Source: Enterobacter mori
Lineage (GTDB): Bacteria; Pseudomonadota; Gammaproteobacteria; Enterobacterales; Enterobacteriaceae
Direction of reading: 5' to 3'
DNA length: 64,000 nucleotides
Assembly: GCF_025244905.1 (NCBI RefSeq)
Contig: NZ_CP104285.1
Span: 124,001-188,000 of the forward strand
Part shown: positions 9,721 to 20,404 of the stretch, piece by piece
How the letters are laid out: each line of letters opens with the position of its first letter
Numbering within the stretch: the first letter of the stretch is position 1
Notes under the pieces: generated by a model
Seen by the model: the letters and a program-made list of their open reading frames with translations, nothing else
Databases searched by the model: none
Told to the model about the DNA's origin: nothing
Program-made: the position numbers and the translations under genes

Positions 9721-10152
9721 ATGCAAGAAATTATGCAATTCGTTAGCCGCCACCCGGTTCTGAGCATCGCGTGGATTGGCCTGCTGGTCGCTGTGCTGTT
9801 CACCACCTTTAAGGGACTGACGTCTAAAATTAAGGTGATCACCCGCGGTGAAGCGACACGTCTGATCAACAAAGAAGACGCCGTCGTCGTCGATTTGCGT
9901 CAGCGCGACGATTTCCGCAAAGGTCACATTGCAGGCTCTATTAACCTGCTGCCTGCTGAAATCAAAGCGAACAACATTGGTGAGCTGGAAAAACATAAAG
10001 CCCAGCCGATCATCGTTGTTGACGGCACCGGCATGCAGGCGCAGGAATCTGCCAACGCACTGCATAAAGCAGGCTTCGAAAACGTAACGGTACTGAAAGA
10101 AGGTATTTCCGGCTGGAGCGGGGAAAATCTTCCTTTAGTTCGCGGTAAATAA
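9721..10152 (+). CDS. yibN: Membrane-anchored rhodanese-like protein YibN
   Basis: 143 residues. An N-terminal membrane segment (about 10-31, [18 protein letters not shown]) is followed by a rhodanese domain (about 40-140). The catalytic-loop cysteine of active sulfurtransferases is absent: the loop reads [14 protein letters not shown], where E. coli has GMQCQEPAN, so even that Cys is Ala here. It may therefore bind rather than transfer sulfur (inference). A TTG 12 bases upstream is in frame, but the ATG gives the family N-terminus MQEIMQFV. It heads yibN-grxC-secB-gpsA; grxC follows after 11 bases. Confidence 0.93.
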   Translation: MQEIMQFVSRHPVLSIAWIGLLVAVLFTTFKGLTSKIKVITRGEATRLINKEDAVVVDLRQRDDFRKGHIAGSINLLPAEIKANNIGELEKHKAQPIIVVDGTGMQAQESANALHKAGFENVTVLKEGISGWSGENLPLVRGK

Positions 10153-10163
10153 GGAGTTCAGTG

Positions 10164-10415
10164 ATGGCCAATATTGAGATCTACACCAAAGCAACGTGCC
10201 CGTTCTGCCACCGTGCGAAAGCACTGCTGAACAGCAAAGGCGTAACGTTCCAGGAACTGCCGATCGATGGTGACGCGATTAAACGCGAAGAGATGATCCA
10301 ACGCAGTGGTCGCACGACGGTTCCGCAGATTTTCATTGATGCGCAGCACATTGGTGGCTGTGATGACTTGTATGCGCTCGACGCCCGTGGTGGACTCGAT
10401 CCGCTGCTGAGCTAA
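10164..10415 (+). CDS. grxC: Glutaredoxin 3
   Basis: Glutathione-dependent dithiol reductase of the cytoplasm that supports ribonucleotide reductase and general disulfide reduction. 83 residues. Active site CPFC at residues 12-15 (E. coli has CPYC), cis-proline TVPQIF near 52-57 and glutathione-binding GGCDD near 65-69. GTG directly before the ATG is in frame; the ATG at 10164 matches the family length and follows AAGGAG at 10151-10156. Confidence 0.97.
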   Translation: MANIEIYTKATCPFCHRAKALLNSKGVTFQELPIDGDAIKREEMIQRSGRTTVPQIFIDAQHIGGCDDLYALDARGGLDPLLS

Positions 10416-10447
10416 GAGACTTTAGGACAATTAAAAAGGGTTTTTCC

Positions 10448-10915
10448 ATGTCAGAACAAAACAACACTGAAATGACTTTCCAGATCCAGCGCATCTACAC
10501 CAAAGATGTCTCTTTCGAAGCGCCAAATGCGCCACACGTTTTCCAGAAAGATTGGCAGCCAGAGGTTAAACTTGATCTTGATACCGCATCCACCCAACTG
10601 GCGGATGATGTGTATGAAGTTGTACTGCGTGTGACCGTAACCGCATCTCTGGGCGAAGAAACAGCGTTCCTGTGTGAAGTACAGCAGGGCGGCATCTTCT
10701 CCATTGGCGGTATCGAAGGCAACCAGATGGCACATTGCCTGGGTGCATACTGCCCGAACATCCTGTTCCCGTATGCTCGCGAATGCATCACCAGCCTGGT
10801 CTCTCGCGGTACATTCCCGCAACTGAACCTTGCGCCAGTTAACTTTGATGCGCTGTTCATGAACTATCTGCAGCAGCAGGCTGGCGAAGGTGCCGAACAA
10901 CATCAGGATGCCTGA
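10448..10915 (+). CDS. secB: Protein-export chaperone SecB
   Basis: Homotetrameric cytoplasmic chaperone that keeps precursor proteins unfolded and hands them to SecA. 155 residues, acidic, matching the family throughout ([20 protein letters not shown] at the N-terminus; [19 protein letters not shown] near the C-terminus). It sits 32 bases after grxC, and its TGA shares a base with the gpsA ATG (TGATG), indicating translational coupling. Confidence 0.98.
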   Translation: MSEQNNTEMTFQIQRIYTKDVSFEAPNAPHVFQKDWQPEVKLDLDTASTQLADDVYEVVLRVTVTASLGEETAFLCEVQQGGIFSIGGIEGNQMAHCLGAYCPNILFPYARECITSLVSRGTFPQLNLAPVNFDALFMNYLQQQAGEGAEQHQDA

Positions 10916-11934
10916 TGAGCACTGTTAATGCGTCAATGATTGTGATCGGTGCCGGCTCTTACGGCACCGCTCTTGCCATCACGCTGGCAAGAAATGGTCA
11001 CGACGTGGTCCTGTGGGGCCACGATCCCAAACATATCGCGACGTTGCAACACGACCGCTGCAACGTGGCGTTTCTCCCGGACGTTCCGTTCCCTGAATCC
11101 CTGCACCTGGAAAGCGACCTCGCGACCGCGCTGGCGGCCAGCCGCAACATTCTGATTGTGGTGCCGAGCCATGTGTTTGGCGAAGTTCTGCGTCAGATCA
11201 AGCCGCTGATGCGCCCGGATGCACGCATTGTCTGGGCGACAAAAGGGCTGGAAGCGGAAACCGGACGCCTGCTGCAGGACGTTGCCCGCGAAGCGCTGGG
11301 CGATGATATCCCGCTTGCGGTGATTTCCGGACCGACGTTTGCCAAAGAGCTTGCTGCTGGCCTGCCGACAGCGATTTCACTGGCATCCACTGACCAGGCC
11401 TTCTCTGACGATCTCCAGCAACTGCTGCACTGCGGCAAGAGCTTCCGCGTCTACAGTAACCCCGATTTCATCGGTGTACAGCTGGGCGGCGCGGTGAAGA
11501 ACGTGATTGCCATCGGTGCCGGGATGTCCGACGGTATCGGTTTTGGTGCGAACGCACGTACTGCGCTGATCACCCGAGGCCTGACCGAAATGTCCCGCCT
11601 GGGCGCAGCGCTGGGTGCCGATCCCGCCACCTTTATGGGCATGGCGGGCCTGGGCGACCTGGTGCTGACCTGTACCGATAACCAGTCTCGTAACCGTCGC
11701 TTCGGCATGATGCTCGGTCAGGGCAGCGATGTAAAAAGCGCGCAGGAGAAGATTGGTCAGGTGGTTGAAGGCTACCGCAATACCAAAGAAGTCCGCGAGT
11801 TGGCGCACCGTTTCGGTGTCGAAATGCCAATAACCGAGGAAATTTATCAGGTATTGTATTGCGGAAAAAATGCGCGCGAGGCAGCATTGACCTTATTAGG
11901 TCGTGCGCGCAAGGACGAGCGCAGCAGTAACTAG
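10915..11934 (+). CDS. gpsA: NAD(P)-dependent glycerol-3-phosphate dehydrogenase
   Basis: Makes sn-glycerol 3-phosphate from dihydroxyacetone phosphate for phospholipid synthesis. 339 residues. NAD-binding [11 protein letters not shown] at 11-21, then the substrate region [10 protein letters not shown] near 140, catalytic lysine in [13 protein letters not shown] near 195, and the C-terminal [10 protein letters not shown]. Overlaps the secB stop by one base; last gene of the yibN operon before a 74-base gap to cysE. Confidence 0.97.
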   Translation: MSTVNASMIVIGAGSYGTALAITLARNGHDVVLWGHDPKHIATLQHDRCNVAFLPDVPFPESLHLESDLATALAASRNILIVVPSHVFGEVLRQIKPLMRPDARIVWATKGLEAETGRLLQDVAREALGDDIPLAVISGPTFAKELAAGLPTAISLASTDQAFSDDLQQLLHCGKSFRVYSNPDFIGVQLGGAVKNVIAIGAGMSDGIGFGANARTALITRGLTEMSRLGAALGADPATFMGMAGLGDLVLTCTDNQSRNRRFGMMLGQGSDVKSAQEKIGQVVEGYRNTKEVRELAHRFGVEMPITEEIYQVLYCGKNAREAALTLLGRARKDERSSN

Positions 11935-11955
11935 TCGGAACCGTTGTCACCTGAA

Positions 11956-11985
11956 TGACCCAGCCAGCGCAGAACTGGCTGGTCA
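11956..11985. other. Strong hairpin between gpsA and cysE
   Basis: CCAGCCAG (11960-11967) and CTGGCTGG (11975-11982) form an 8-pair stem around a 7-base loop, extended by TGA/TCA across one bulge. No T run follows on either strand, so it is not a clear intrinsic terminator. It could stabilise the gpsA message end or attenuate read-through into cysE. Confidence 0.55.
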
Positions 11986-12008
11986 TTAACTATCGTCTGG
12001 AGTAAGCA

Positions 12009-12830
12009 ATGCCGTGTGAAGAACTGGATATCGTCTGGAACAATATAAAAGCCGAAGCCCGGGCTTTGGCCGACTGCGAGCCTATGCTGGCCAGTTTCTA
12101 CCACGCGACGCTACTCAAGCACGAAGACCTCGGCAGCGCCCTGAGCTATATGCTCGCCAATAAACTGGCTTCCTCCATCATGCCTGCTATCGCTATTCGT
12201 GAAGTGGTGGAAGAGGCATATGCCGCTGACCCGGAGATGATCGCCTCTGCCGCCTGTGATATCCAGGCCGTGCGCACGCGTGACCCCGCGGTCGATAAAT
12301 ACTCCACGCCGCTGCTGTATCTGAAGGGCTTCCACGCGCTTCAGGCTTATCGCATCGGCCACTGGTTATGGAATGAAGGCCGCCGGGCGCTGGCTATCTT
12401 CCTGCAAAATCAGGTCTCCGTGACCTTCCAGGTGGATATTCACCCTGCGGCGAAAATTGGTCGTGGCATCATGCTCGACCACGCCACCGGCATTGTTGTC
12501 GGCGAAACGGCGGTGATTGAAGATGATGTCTCGATCCTGCAGTCGGTCACCCTGGGCGGTACCGGTAAAACCAGCGGCGATCGCCATCCGAAGATCCGTG
12601 AAGGGGTGATGATTGGCGCGGGAGCGAAGATCCTCGGTAATATCGAAGTGGGACGTGGGGCCAAAATAGGAGCGGGCTCAGTTGTGCTGCAGCCTGTTCC
12701 GCCGCACACCACCGCCGCTGGGGTACCGGCTCGCATTGTCGGTAAACCGGACAGCGATAAACCGTCGATGGATATGGATCAGCACTTCAACGGCATTCAT
12801 CATACGTTCGAGTATGGCGACGGTATTTAG
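12009..12830 (+). CDS. cysE: Serine O-acetyltransferase
   Basis: Commits serine to cysteine synthesis by making O-acetylserine; subject to feedback inhibition by cysteine. 273 residues, as in E. coli. N-terminal alpha-helical SATase domain, then left-handed beta-helix repeats from about 140 to 235 (DIHPAAKIGRGIMLDHATGI, GGDRHPKI-like loop as GDRHPKI, IGAGAKILGNIEVGRGAKIG). The C-terminal tail ending GIHHTFEYGDGI is the segment that docks in cysteine synthase CysK. GGAG at 12000 serves the start codon. Confidence 0.97.
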   Translation: MPCEELDIVWNNIKAEARALADCEPMLASFYHATLLKHEDLGSALSYMLANKLASSIMPAIAIREVVEEAYAADPEMIASAACDIQAVRTRDPAVDKYSTPLLYLKGFHALQAYRIGHWLWNEGRRALAIFLQNQVSVTFQVDIHPAAKIGRGIMLDHATGIVVGETAVIEDDVSILQSVTLGGTGKTSGDRHPKIREGVMIGAGAKILGNIEVGRGAKIGAGSVVLQPVPPHTTAAGVPARIVGKPDSDKPSMDMDQHFNGIHHTFEYGDGI

Positions 12831-12849
12831 CCCGTCGGCAGCCATTGAC

Positions 12850-12884
12850 AAAAAAGCCCGGTGCATTGACTCACCGGGCTTTTT
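12850..12884. terminator. Bidirectional terminator between cysE and ppiC
   Basis: Inverted repeat AAAAAAGCCCGGTG / CACCGGGCTTTTT around a short loop: an 8-pair GC-rich stem with A and T tracts on both sides. It lies between convergent cysE and ppiC and can serve both. Confidence 0.92.
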
Positions 12885-12885
12885 G

Positions 12886-13185
<300 letters not shown>

Positions 13186-13252
13186 CTAGTTTACGCTCGG
13201 TATACTACCACGCGTTTTTCCTCCTCTCCCGACTTTCATTGAGTGATCTTTT

Positions 13253-15277
13253 ATGCGTTTAAACCCCGGACAACAACAAGCCGTCGAATTCGTCACCGGA
13301 CCCTGCCTGGTGCTGGCGGGTGCGGGATCGGGCAAAACGCGAGTCATCACCAATAAAATCGCCCACCTGATCCGCGAGTGCGGCTATCAGGCTCGGCACA
13401 TCGCTGCCGTAACGTTTACCAACAAAGCGGCGCGCGAGATGAAAGAGCGTGTGGGGCAGACGCTGGGCCGTAAAGAGGCGCGCGGGCTGATGATTTCCAC
13501 CTTCCACACGCTGGGGCTGGATATTATTAAACGCGAATACGCTGCGCTGGGGATGAAGTCCAACTTCTCGCTTTTCGATGATACTGACCAGGTGGCGCTG
13601 CTTAAAGAGCTGACGGAAGGGCTGATTGAAGATGACAAAGTCCTGATGCAACAGCTGATCTCGACGATCTCCAACTGGAAAAACGATCTAATGACGCCAG
13701 CCCAGGCGGCAGCCAGTGCGAAAGGGGAACGGGATCGTATCTTCGCTCATTGCTATGGTCTGTACGATGCGCACATGAAAGCGTGTAACGTGCTGGATTT
13801 CGACGACCTGATCCTGCTGCCGACGTTGCTGTTGCAGCGTAATGAAGAGGTGCGAGAGCGCTGGCAGAACAAGATCCGCTACCTGCTGGTGGATGAATAT
13901 CAGGATACCAACACCAGCCAGTACGAGCTGGTGAAATTGCTGGTAGGGCAACGTGCGCGTTTCACGGTGGTAGGCGATGACGATCAGTCGATCTACTCCT
14001 GGCGCGGCGCGCGTCCGCAAAACCTGGTGCTGCTGAGCAAAGATTTCCCGGCATTGCAGGTGATTAAGCTGGAGCAGAACTACCGTTCGTCCGGTCGCAT
14101 CCTGAAAGCGGCGAACATCCTGATCGCCAATAACCCACACGTGTTTGAGAAGCGTCTGTTCTCCGAGCTGGGTTACGGTACAGAGCTGAAAGTGCTCAGC
14201 GCCAACAATGAAGAACACGAAGCCGAACGGGTCACCGGTGAGCTGATTGCCCATCACTTCGTTAATAAAACGGAGTACAAGGATTACGCGATCCTCTATC
14301 GCGGTAATCACCAGTCGCGCGTCTTTGAAAAGATGCTGATGCAGAACCGTATTCCTTACAAAATTTCGGGTGGAACCTCATTCTTCTCGCGTCCGGAAAT
14401 CAAAGATCTGCTGGCCTATCTGCGCGTGCTGACTAACCCGGATGATGACAGTGCCTTCCTGCGCATTGTGAATACGCCGAAACGCGAGATCGGCCCGGCG
14501 ACGCTGCAAAAGCTGGGCGAGTGGGCGATGACCCGCAATAAAAGCCTGTTTACCGCCAGCTTTGATATGGGGCTAAGCCAGACGCTGACGGGACGCGGAT
14601 ATGACAACTTAACCCGCTTCACCCACTGGCTTGGTGAAGTACAGCGGCTGGCAGAGCGTGAGCCTGTGGCTGCCGTGCGCGATCTGATCCACGGTATCGA
14701 CTACGAATCCTGGCTGTACGAAACCTCTGCCAGCCCGAAAGCGGCCGAGATGCGGATGAAAAACGTCAACCAGCTTTTTAGCTGGATGACCGAAATGCTG
14801 GAAGGCTCGGAAATTGACGAGCCGATGACGCTGACCCAGGTGGTCACCCGCTTTACGCTGCGCGATATGATGGAGCGCGGTGAGAGTGAGGAAGAGGCCG
14901 ACCAGGTGCAGCTGATGACCCTGCATGCGTCCAAAGGACTGGAATTCCCGTATGTCTATCTGGTCGGTATGGAAGAGGGCTTACTGCCGCACCAGAGCAG
15001 CATTGATGAAGATAACGTCGATGAAGAGCGTCGACTGGCCTACGTGGGGATCACTCGCGCGCAGAAAGAGCTGATTTTTACCCTGTGTAAAGAGCGCAGA
15101 CAGTACGGTGAACTGGTGCGCCCTGAGCCGAGCCGTTTCCTGCTGGAGCTACCTCAGGACGACCTCATCTGGGAGCAGGAACGTAAAGTCATTACTGCGG
15201 AAGAGCGTATGCACAAGGGGCAGGCTAACGTGGCGAATATTCGCGCCATGCTGGCAAAAGCCAAAGAGAAGGGATAA
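13253..15277 (+). CDS. rep: ATP-dependent DNA helicase Rep
   Basis: 3'-5' SF1A helicase that works with the replisome to clear proteins from DNA ahead of the fork. 674 residues. Walker A GAGSGKT at 23-29, motif [14 protein letters not shown] near 214-225, motif [18 protein letters not shown], motif [14 protein letters not shown], motif [15 protein letters not shown], motif [17 protein letters not shown]. Paralogous to uvrD at 46.3 kb in this window. The C-terminal tail, which binds DnaB in E. coli, is diverged here ([15 protein letters not shown]). Confidence 0.98.
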   Translation: MRLNPGQQQAVEFVTGPCLVLAGAGSGKTRVITNKIAHLIRECGYQARHIAAVTFTNKAAREMKERVGQTLGRKEARGLMISTFHTLGLDIIKREYAALGMKSNFSLFDDTDQVALLKELTEGLIEDDKVLMQQLISTISNWKNDLMTPAQAAASAKGERDRIFAHCYGLYDAHMKACNVLDFDDLILLPTLLLQRNEEVRERWQNKIRYLLVDEYQDTNTSQYELVKLLVGQRARFTVVGDDDQSIYSWRGARPQNLVLLSKDFPALQVIKLEQNYRSSGRILKAANILIANNPHVFEKRLFSELGYGTELKVLSANNEEHEAERVTGELIAHHFVNKTEYKDYAILYRGNHQSRVFEKMLMQNRIPYKISGGTSFFSRPEIKDLLAYLRVLTNPDDDSAFLRIVNTPKREIGPATLQKLGEWAMTRNKSLFTASFDMGLSQTLTGRGYDNLTRFTHWLGEVQRLAEREPVAAVRDLIHGIDYESWLYETSASPKAAEMRMKNVNQLFSWMTEMLEGSEIDEPMTLTQVVTRFTLRDMMERGESEEEADQVQLMTLHASKGLEFPYVYLVGMEEGLLPHQSSIDEDNVDEERRLAYVGITRAQKELIFTLCKERRQYGELVRPEPSRFLLELPQDDLIWEQERKVITAEERMHKGQANVANIRAMLAKAKEKG

Positions 15278-15283
15278 TGATGA

Positions 15284-15315
15284 GTAGGCCGGGAAGGCGA
15301 AGCCGCCACCCGGCA
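15284..15315. repeat. REP-type extragenic palindrome
   Basis: GTAGGCCGGGAAGGCGAAGC followed by CGCCACCCGGC: the same imperfect palindrome found elsewhere in this window (42.3, 46.2, 49.8 and 61.6 kb). It lies between the convergent ends of rep and gppA, a typical REP position where it may protect 3' ends. Confidence 0.85.
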
Positions 15316-15327
15316 TTGTTCAGCGAC

Positions 15328-16812
15328 TTACTTTACCTCAAGCGCCCAGTGCACGTAGCTCTGCCACTGGCACTCCTGCTCGATCAGCTCTGCCCCAAGT
15401 GGGTGATTATCCAGCCAATTTTCCGGTAGCGTCAGCGTGAGCTTTTCATCGTCTGCCACCAGCGTAATTGCCGGGAGCAGATCGTCGCGGCGACGGCTGG
15501 CAAACAAAATCGCCAGACGAAGTAAACGGCACAGATGTTCGGCCACGCGCGGCGGCACAGCATTTTGCTGGTGGAGCGAAGAGAGATCGACGGCATTGGT
15601 CTGGTTTAGCAGCAGGGTAGCGAGCAATTTTTTTTGCGCAGGGGTATAGCCCGGCAAATCAATATTACGCACCAGCCAGGCGGCATGCAGCGGCGCTTGC
15701 TTGTACTCAACGCTCAGACCAATTTCATGCAGCGCACACGCACTTAGCAGCAAATCGCGGCTTAATGGTTCAATATCCCAACGCTGTTTGACCTGGTCCG
15801 CAAAGAGCGACGCCAGTTGTCCCACCCGTTGCGCCTGCTCGGTATCCACAATGAAGCGGCGCTGGACGTTACGCAGCGTACGGCTGCGGATGTCCAGATC
15901 AACTGACAGATGCAGCATTCCGTAGACCAGACCTTCGCGCAGCGCGCCGCCTGCCAGGGTCATGCACTGGATATTCAGTTCGGTGAAAATGGCGATCAGA
16001 ATGGCCAGACCGCTTGGGAAAACCAATGCACGTTCAAGCGTCAGGCCTTCAATTTCCAGCTCTTCCAGTCGGCCACACTGAATAGCGCGTTGCTTCAGTT
16101 GCTGGAGTTTGGCAAGCGTGATCCGCTCGTCCATCCCCTGCGCCATCATGATTTCCTGCAACGCCTGTACGGTTCCGGACGCGCCAACACACACTTTCCA
16201 GCCGTGGTAGCGCAATTCGTCCATGACCGGACGCAGCACCTCGCGCGCGGCATTTTCAGCCTCGTCGAAGTTCTCTTGCGCGAGATTGCGGTCGGTAAAG
16301 TAGCGCTCAAGCCAGGTCACGCAGCCCATCGACAGGCTGAACAGCGACGTTGCCTGGGCGCCCGTACCGGTTACCAGTTCGGTACTCGCTCCGCCAATAT
16401 CCACCACCAGACGGCGATCGTCACCCCCGGTGGTGTGCGCCACGCCCTGATAGATCAGACGCGCTTCTTCTTCACCGCTGATGACCTGCACCGGGCAACC
16501 GAGAATTTCCTGCGCTTTGGCAATAAAATCGACGGCATTAACCGCCAGGCGAAGCGTCGCGGTAGCGACAACACGGATTTGGGTATGGGGTATGTCCTGC
16601 AGGCGCTCAGCAAAGAGGCGCAGACACTGCCAGCCACGTTCCATGGCTTCGGGGGAGAGGTGATTGTCGCTGCTCAGGCCCGCCGCCAGGCGGACCTTGC
16701 GCTTAATGCGCGTCAGCGTCTGTATGCTTCCCGCCACCTCGCGGACAACCAGCATATGAAAACTGTTCGAACCGAGATCGATTGCCGCATAAAGCGAGGT
16801 GGAACTGAGCAT
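15328..16812 (-). CDS. gppA: Guanosine-5'-triphosphate,3'-diphosphate pyrophosphatase
   Basis: Converts pppGpp to ppGpp in the stringent response; member of the Ppx/GppA phosphatase family with the ASKHA fold. 494 residues, the E. coli length. Phosphate-1 loop [13 protein letters not shown] near 9-21, [14 protein letters not shown] near 113, phosphate-2 [12 protein letters not shown] near 138-149, and a C-terminal HD-like helical domain. It starts 6 bases after the rhlB stop; the rhlB-gppA pair is conserved in enterobacteria. Confidence 0.97.
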   Translation of the reverse strand: MLSSTSLYAAIDLGSNSFHMLVVREVAGSIQTLTRIKRKVRLAAGLSSDNHLSPEAMERGWQCLRLFAERLQDIPHTQIRVVATATLRLAVNAVDFIAKAQEILGCPVQVISGEEEARLIYQGVAHTTGGDDRRLVVDIGGASTELVTGTGAQATSLFSLSMGCVTWLERYFTDRNLAQENFDEAENAAREVLRPVMDELRYHGWKVCVGASGTVQALQEIMMAQGMDERITLAKLQQLKQRAIQCGRLEELEIEGLTLERALVFPSGLAILIAIFTELNIQCMTLAGGALREGLVYGMLHLSVDLDIRSRTLRNVQRRFIVDTEQAQRVGQLASLFADQVKQRWDIEPLSRDLLLSACALHEIGLSVEYKQAPLHAAWLVRNIDLPGYTPAQKKLLATLLLNQTNAVDLSSLHQQNAVPPRVAEHLCRLLRLAILFASRRRDDLLPAITLVADDEKLTLTLPENWLDNHPLGAELIEQECQWQSYVHWALEVK

Positions 16813-16818
16813 AATTTC

Positions 16819-18087
16819 TTAACCTGAACGACGACGATTACGCGGTGCGCCACCAGAACGACGCGGACCATTGCCGGAACGTGGGCGAGTCAGACGCTTC
16901 GGTGGCGGCAGTTCGCTTAACAGCGCTTCCGGGTTGTATTTGCTCTGCGGAATAGAGTGACCGATGTAGGTCTCAATGGCTGGAAGATTCAGCGCATACT
17001 CTTCACATGCAAGGCTAATAGAGTGGCCGCTTGCGCCCGCACGACCGGTACGACCGATACGGTGTACATAGTCTTCGCAGTCATCTGGCAGATCATAGTT
17101 AAAAACGTGCGTCACGGCTGGGATGTGCAGACCACGAGCGGCAACGTCGGTTGCGACCAGAATATCGAGATCGCCACGGGTAAATTCTTCAAGAATACGC
17201 AGGCGTTTTTTCTGTGCGACGTCGCCGGTCAGCAGACCAACACGGTGACCGTCTGCAGCCAGATGGCCCCAGATATCTTCACAGCGGTGTTTGGTGTTCG
17301 CAAAGATGATGGCGCGATCGGGCCACTCTTCTTCGATCAGCGTTTGCAGCAGACGCATTTTCTCTTCATTCGAAGGATAGAAAAGCTCTTCTTTAATGCG
17401 GTGACCTGTTTTCTGCTCTGGCTCCACTTCCACATACTCGGCGTTGTTCATTTGTTCGAACGCCAGCTCGCGAACGCGGTAAGAAAGGGTTGCAGAGAAC
17501 AGCATGTTCAGACGCTGATTCGCAGCAGGCATGCGGCGGAACAGCCAGCGGATGTCTTTAATGAAGCCCAGATCGTACATACGGTCGGCTTCATCCAGTA
17601 CGACAACCTGGATGGCACCGAGGTTGATATGGTTCTGTTTGGCGTAGTCGATAAGACGGCCAGTGGTACCGATCAGGATATCCACACCGCTTTCCAGCAC
17701 TTTCAGCTGCTTATCGTAGCCGTCGCCGCCATAGGCCAGGCCAAGCTTCAGGCCAGTAGCCTGCGCCAGGGGTTCAGCGTCTGCGTGGATCTGTACCGCC
17801 AGTTCTCGCGTCGGGGCCATAATAAGCGCGCGCGGCTGGTTAACTTTGCGGTCTGCAATCGCTGGATGAGACAGTAAATAATGAAACGTTGACGTTAAGA
17901 ACGCCATCGTTTTGCCAGTACCGGTTTGCGCCTGCCCTGCAACATCGCGACCGGCCAGCGTAAGCGGCAGGGCGAGAGCCTGAATGGGCGTGCAGTTATG
18001 AAACCCTTTGTTTTCAAGGGCTTCGATCACTTTTGGGTGCAGGGCGAAGTCGGAAAACTTCTGTTCTGTTAAATGTGTTTTGCTCAT
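16819..18087 (-). CDS. rhlB: DEAD-box ATP-dependent RNA helicase RhlB
   Basis: RNA helicase of the RNA degradosome that unwinds structured RNA for PNPase and RNase E. 422 residues. Q motif ([13 protein letters not shown]), Walker [21 protein letters not shown] in [17 protein letters not shown], and the motif VI region [10 protein letters not shown]. The C-terminus is Arg-rich ([14 protein letters not shown]), as expected for RNA binding. Divergent from trxA; followed closely by gppA. Confidence 0.97.
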   Translation of the reverse strand: MSKTHLTEQKFSDFALHPKVIEALENKGFHNCTPIQALALPLTLAGRDVAGQAQTGTGKTMAFLTSTFHYLLSHPAIADRKVNQPRALIMAPTRELAVQIHADAEPLAQATGLKLGLAYGGDGYDKQLKVLESGVDILIGTTGRLIDYAKQNHINLGAIQVVVLDEADRMYDLGFIKDIRWLFRRMPAANQRLNMLFSATLSYRVRELAFEQMNNAEYVEVEPEQKTGHRIKEELFYPSNEEKMRLLQTLIEEEWPDRAIIFANTKHRCEDIWGHLAADGHRVGLLTGDVAQKKRLRILEEFTRGDLDILVATDVAARGLHIPAVTHVFNYDLPDDCEDYVHRIGRTGRAGASGHSISLACEEYALNLPAIETYIGHSIPQSKYNPEALLSELPPPKRLTRPRSGNGPRRSGGAPRNRRRSG

Positions 18088-18156
18088 AGTGTGGTAGAAT
18101 ATCAGCTTACTATTGCTTTACGAAAGCGTATCCGGTGAAATAAAGTCAACCTTTAG

Positions 18157-18203
18157 TTGGTTAATGCGACATCAACACGTCGTTGGTGGAGACAAAACCA
18201 ACG
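18157..18203 (+). promoter_or_regulatory. Hairpin with alternative pairing in the trxA leader
   Basis: CGTTGGT (18181-18187) and ACCAACG (18197-18203) form a perfect 7-pair stem with a 9-base loop, 28 bases before the trxA start. TTGGTT at 18157-18162 could pair with the same AACCAA arm, giving a mutually exclusive fold. No T tract follows, so it is not a simple terminator. Function is unproven; it may tune translation or mRNA stability. Confidence 0.4.
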
Positions 18204-18231
18204 TACCAGGCTTATTCCTGTGGAGTTATAT

Positions 18232-18561
18232 ATGAGCGATAAAATTATTCACCTGACTGACGACAGTTTTGACACGGACGTGCTTAAGGCTGACGGGCTA
18301 ACCCTCGTCGATTTCTGGGCTGAATGGTGTGGTCCTTGCAAAATGATCGCCCCGATTCTGGATGAAATCGCTGACGAATATCAGGGCAAACTGACCGTTG
18401 CCAAGCTGAACATCGACCAGAACCCGGGCACCGCGCCAAAATACGGTATCCGTGGCATCCCGACCCTTCTGCTGTTCAAAAACGGTGAAGTGGCAGCGAC
18501 CAAAGTGGGCGCACTGTCCAAAGGTCAACTGAAAGAGTTCCTCGACGCTAATCTGGCGTAA
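18232..18561 (+). CDS. trxA: Thioredoxin 1
   Basis: General cytoplasmic disulfide reductase, electron donor for ribonucleotide reductase, PAPS reductase and others. 109 residues including Met, nearly identical to E. coli. Active site WCGPC with cysteines at 33 and 36 (Met counted), cis-proline in GIPTLLLF near 75-82. The upstream in-frame extension is not needed: TGGAG at 18221-18225 places the start at 18232. Divergent from rhlB, upstream of rho. Confidence 0.98.
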   Translation: MSDKIIHLTDDSFDTDVLKADGLTLVDFWAEWCGPCKMIAPILDEIADEYQGKLTVAKLNIDQNPGTAPKYGIRGIPTLLLFKNGEVAATKVGALSKGQLKEFLDANLA

Positions 18562-18712
18562 GGTTTCTCGGCTGAGCGTCCTGAGCGCCTAAATTGTGTG
18601 GATCTCTGGACGCCCGGCTTTAGTCGTGCTAAGTTAGCTATGACTTCGTTTTAAACATATCTTGTTGTTTGAATCTTGTTTTACCCGATACTTCCCGTTG
18701 TTAACATGAACA

Positions 18713-18814
18713 GTGCGTGAAGTTGCTAGATTCCGGGCTTGTCACTCAATCCGTCTTGTCGTTTCAGTTCTGCGTTCTTTCCCTGTGACCAGACAGCGAA
18801 CAGACATGAGTTGA
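18713..18814 (+). CDS. rhoL: rho operon leader peptide, diverged
   Basis: A 33-codon frame with a GTG start, MREVARFRAC...VTRQRTDMS, ending 88 bases before rho. The last residues match the end of E. coli RhoL (PVTRQRKDMSR), and the nucleotide sequence over 18750-18812 is clearly homologous to the E. coli leader. However, relative to E. coli the middle is read in another frame because of small indels, and an ATG at 18706 that resembles the E. coli start opens only four codons before TGA. No good Shine-Dalgarno is visible. Length (33) equals RhoL, but translation is not certain. Confidence 0.45.
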   Translation: MREVARFRACHSIRLVVSVLRSFPVTRQRTDMS

Positions 18815-18902
18815 TGGCCGCTAAACAGGCATGGATGACCCTGCCATACCATTCACAACATTAAGTTCGAGAATCACCCCGAGTTTAAGAACCCACACCA
18901 TT

Positions 18903-20162
18903 ATGAATCTTACCGAATTAAAGAATACGCCGGTTTCTGAGCTGATCACTCTCGGCGAAAATATGGGGCTGGAAAACCAGGCTCGTATGCGCAAGCAGGA
19001 CATCATTTTCGCCATCCTGAAGCAGCACGCTAAGAGTGGCGAAGATATCTTTGGCGACGGTGTGCTGGAGATATTGCAAGACGGATTTGGTTTCCTCCGC
19101 TCTGCAGACAGCTCCTACCTCGCCGGTCCTGACGACATCTACGTATCCCCTAGCCAAATCCGCCGTTTCAACCTCCGCACTGGTGACACCATTTCAGGTA
19201 AGATTCGTCCTCCAAAAGAGGGTGAACGCTACTTTGCGTTGTTGAAAGTTAACGAAGTTAACTACGACAAACCGGAAAACTCGCGCAATAAGATCCTCTT
19301 TGAGAACTTAACACCGCTGCACGCGAACTCTCGCCTGCGCATGGAGCGTGGTAACGGTTCGACCGAAGACTTAACCGCTCGCGTTCTGGATCTGGCATCA
19401 CCTATTGGTCGTGGTCAGCGTGGCCTGATTGTGGCACCGCCAAAAGCGGGTAAAACCATGCTACTGCAGAACATCGCGCAGAGCATTGCCTACAACCACC
19501 CAGACTGCGTGCTGATGGTACTGCTGATTGACGAACGTCCGGAAGAAGTGACCGAGATGCAGCGTCTGGTTAAAGGTGAAGTGGTTGCTTCTACCTTCGA
19601 CGAACCGGCATCTCGCCACGTTCAGGTTGCGGAAATGGTTATCGAGAAGGCAAAACGCCTGGTTGAGCACAAGAAAGACGTGATCATCCTGCTCGACTCC
19701 ATCACCCGTCTGGCGCGTGCGTACAACACCGTGGTGCCAGCTTCCGGTAAAGTATTGACCGGTGGTGTGGATGCCAACGCCCTGCATCGTCCGAAGCGCT
19801 TCTTCGGTGCGGCACGTAACGTAGAAGAGGGCGGCAGCCTGACCATCATTGCGACCGCGCTGATTGATACCGGCTCCAAAATGGACGAAGTTATCTACGA
19901 AGAGTTTAAAGGTACAGGCAACATGGAACTGCACCTCTCTCGTAAGATCGCTGAAAAACGCGTCTTCCCGGCTATCGACTACAACCGTTCCGGTACCCGT
20001 AAGGAAGAGCTGCTCACCACTCAGGAAGAGCTGCAGAAAATGTGGATCCTGCGCAAAATCATCCATCCAATGGGTGAAATCGACGCAATGGAGTTCCTCA
20101 TCAACAAACTGGCGATGACCAAAACCAACGACGATTTCTTCGACATGATGAAACGCTCGTAA
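18903..20162 (+). CDS. rho: Transcription termination factor Rho
   Basis: Hexameric RNA-dependent ATPase that ends transcription at rut-containing transcripts. 419 residues, the E. coli length. N-terminal domain [18 protein letters not shown]-binding cold-shock-like domain about 48-118 ([20 protein letters not shown]), Walker [12 protein letters not shown] near 176-186, Walker [14 protein letters not shown] near 260-272, Q/R loop region. A longer upstream frame exists, but 18903 gives the family start. The 341-base gap from trxA holds the rhoL-like frame and, by analogy with E. coli, a Rho-dependent autoregulatory attenuator. Confidence 0.98.
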   Translation: MNLTELKNTPVSELITLGENMGLENQARMRKQDIIFAILKQHAKSGEDIFGDGVLEILQDGFGFLRSADSSYLAGPDDIYVSPSQIRRFNLRTGDTISGKIRPPKEGERYFALLKVNEVNYDKPENSRNKILFENLTPLHANSRLRMERGNGSTEDLTARVLDLASPIGRGQRGLIVAPPKAGKTMLLQNIAQSIAYNHPDCVLMVLLIDERPEEVTEMQRLVKGEVVASTFDEPASRHVQVAEMVIEKAKRLVEHKKDVIILLDSITRLARAYNTVVPASGKVLTGGVDANALHRPKRFFGAARNVEEGGSLTIIATALIDTGSKMDEVIYEEFKGTGNMELHLSRKIAEKRVFPAIDYNRSGTRKEELLTTQEELQKMWILRKIIHPMGEIDAMEFLINKLAMTKTNDDFFDMMKRS

Positions 20163-20179
20163 CGCAAATTATCCCAGTG

Positions 20180-20207
20180 AACGCCACGTTTTTACGTGGC
20201 GTTTTTC
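20180..20207 (+). terminator. Intrinsic terminator after rho
   Basis: AACGCCACG-TTTTTA-CGTGGCGTTTTT: a 9-pair stem followed by a T run, 18 bases after the rho stop. It separates rho from the ECA operon; the rest of the gap to 20404 holds the wec promoter region. Confidence 0.93.
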
Positions 20208-20404
20208 ATTTATGGACTATACGCTAGTACCAACCGACTCCCAATTATGACCGGTCGGTGCGACAATAAGATAATTCGCACAGTAAAAACATTAATAGCT
20301 TGAATAATAAACAAATGGAATTGTAAGAGGTTTACTTTATAACTTCAGGCTCAGCGCCATGATGGTTATACTTCCTTGACTAACATTTGTTGAGAACATC
20401 CATT

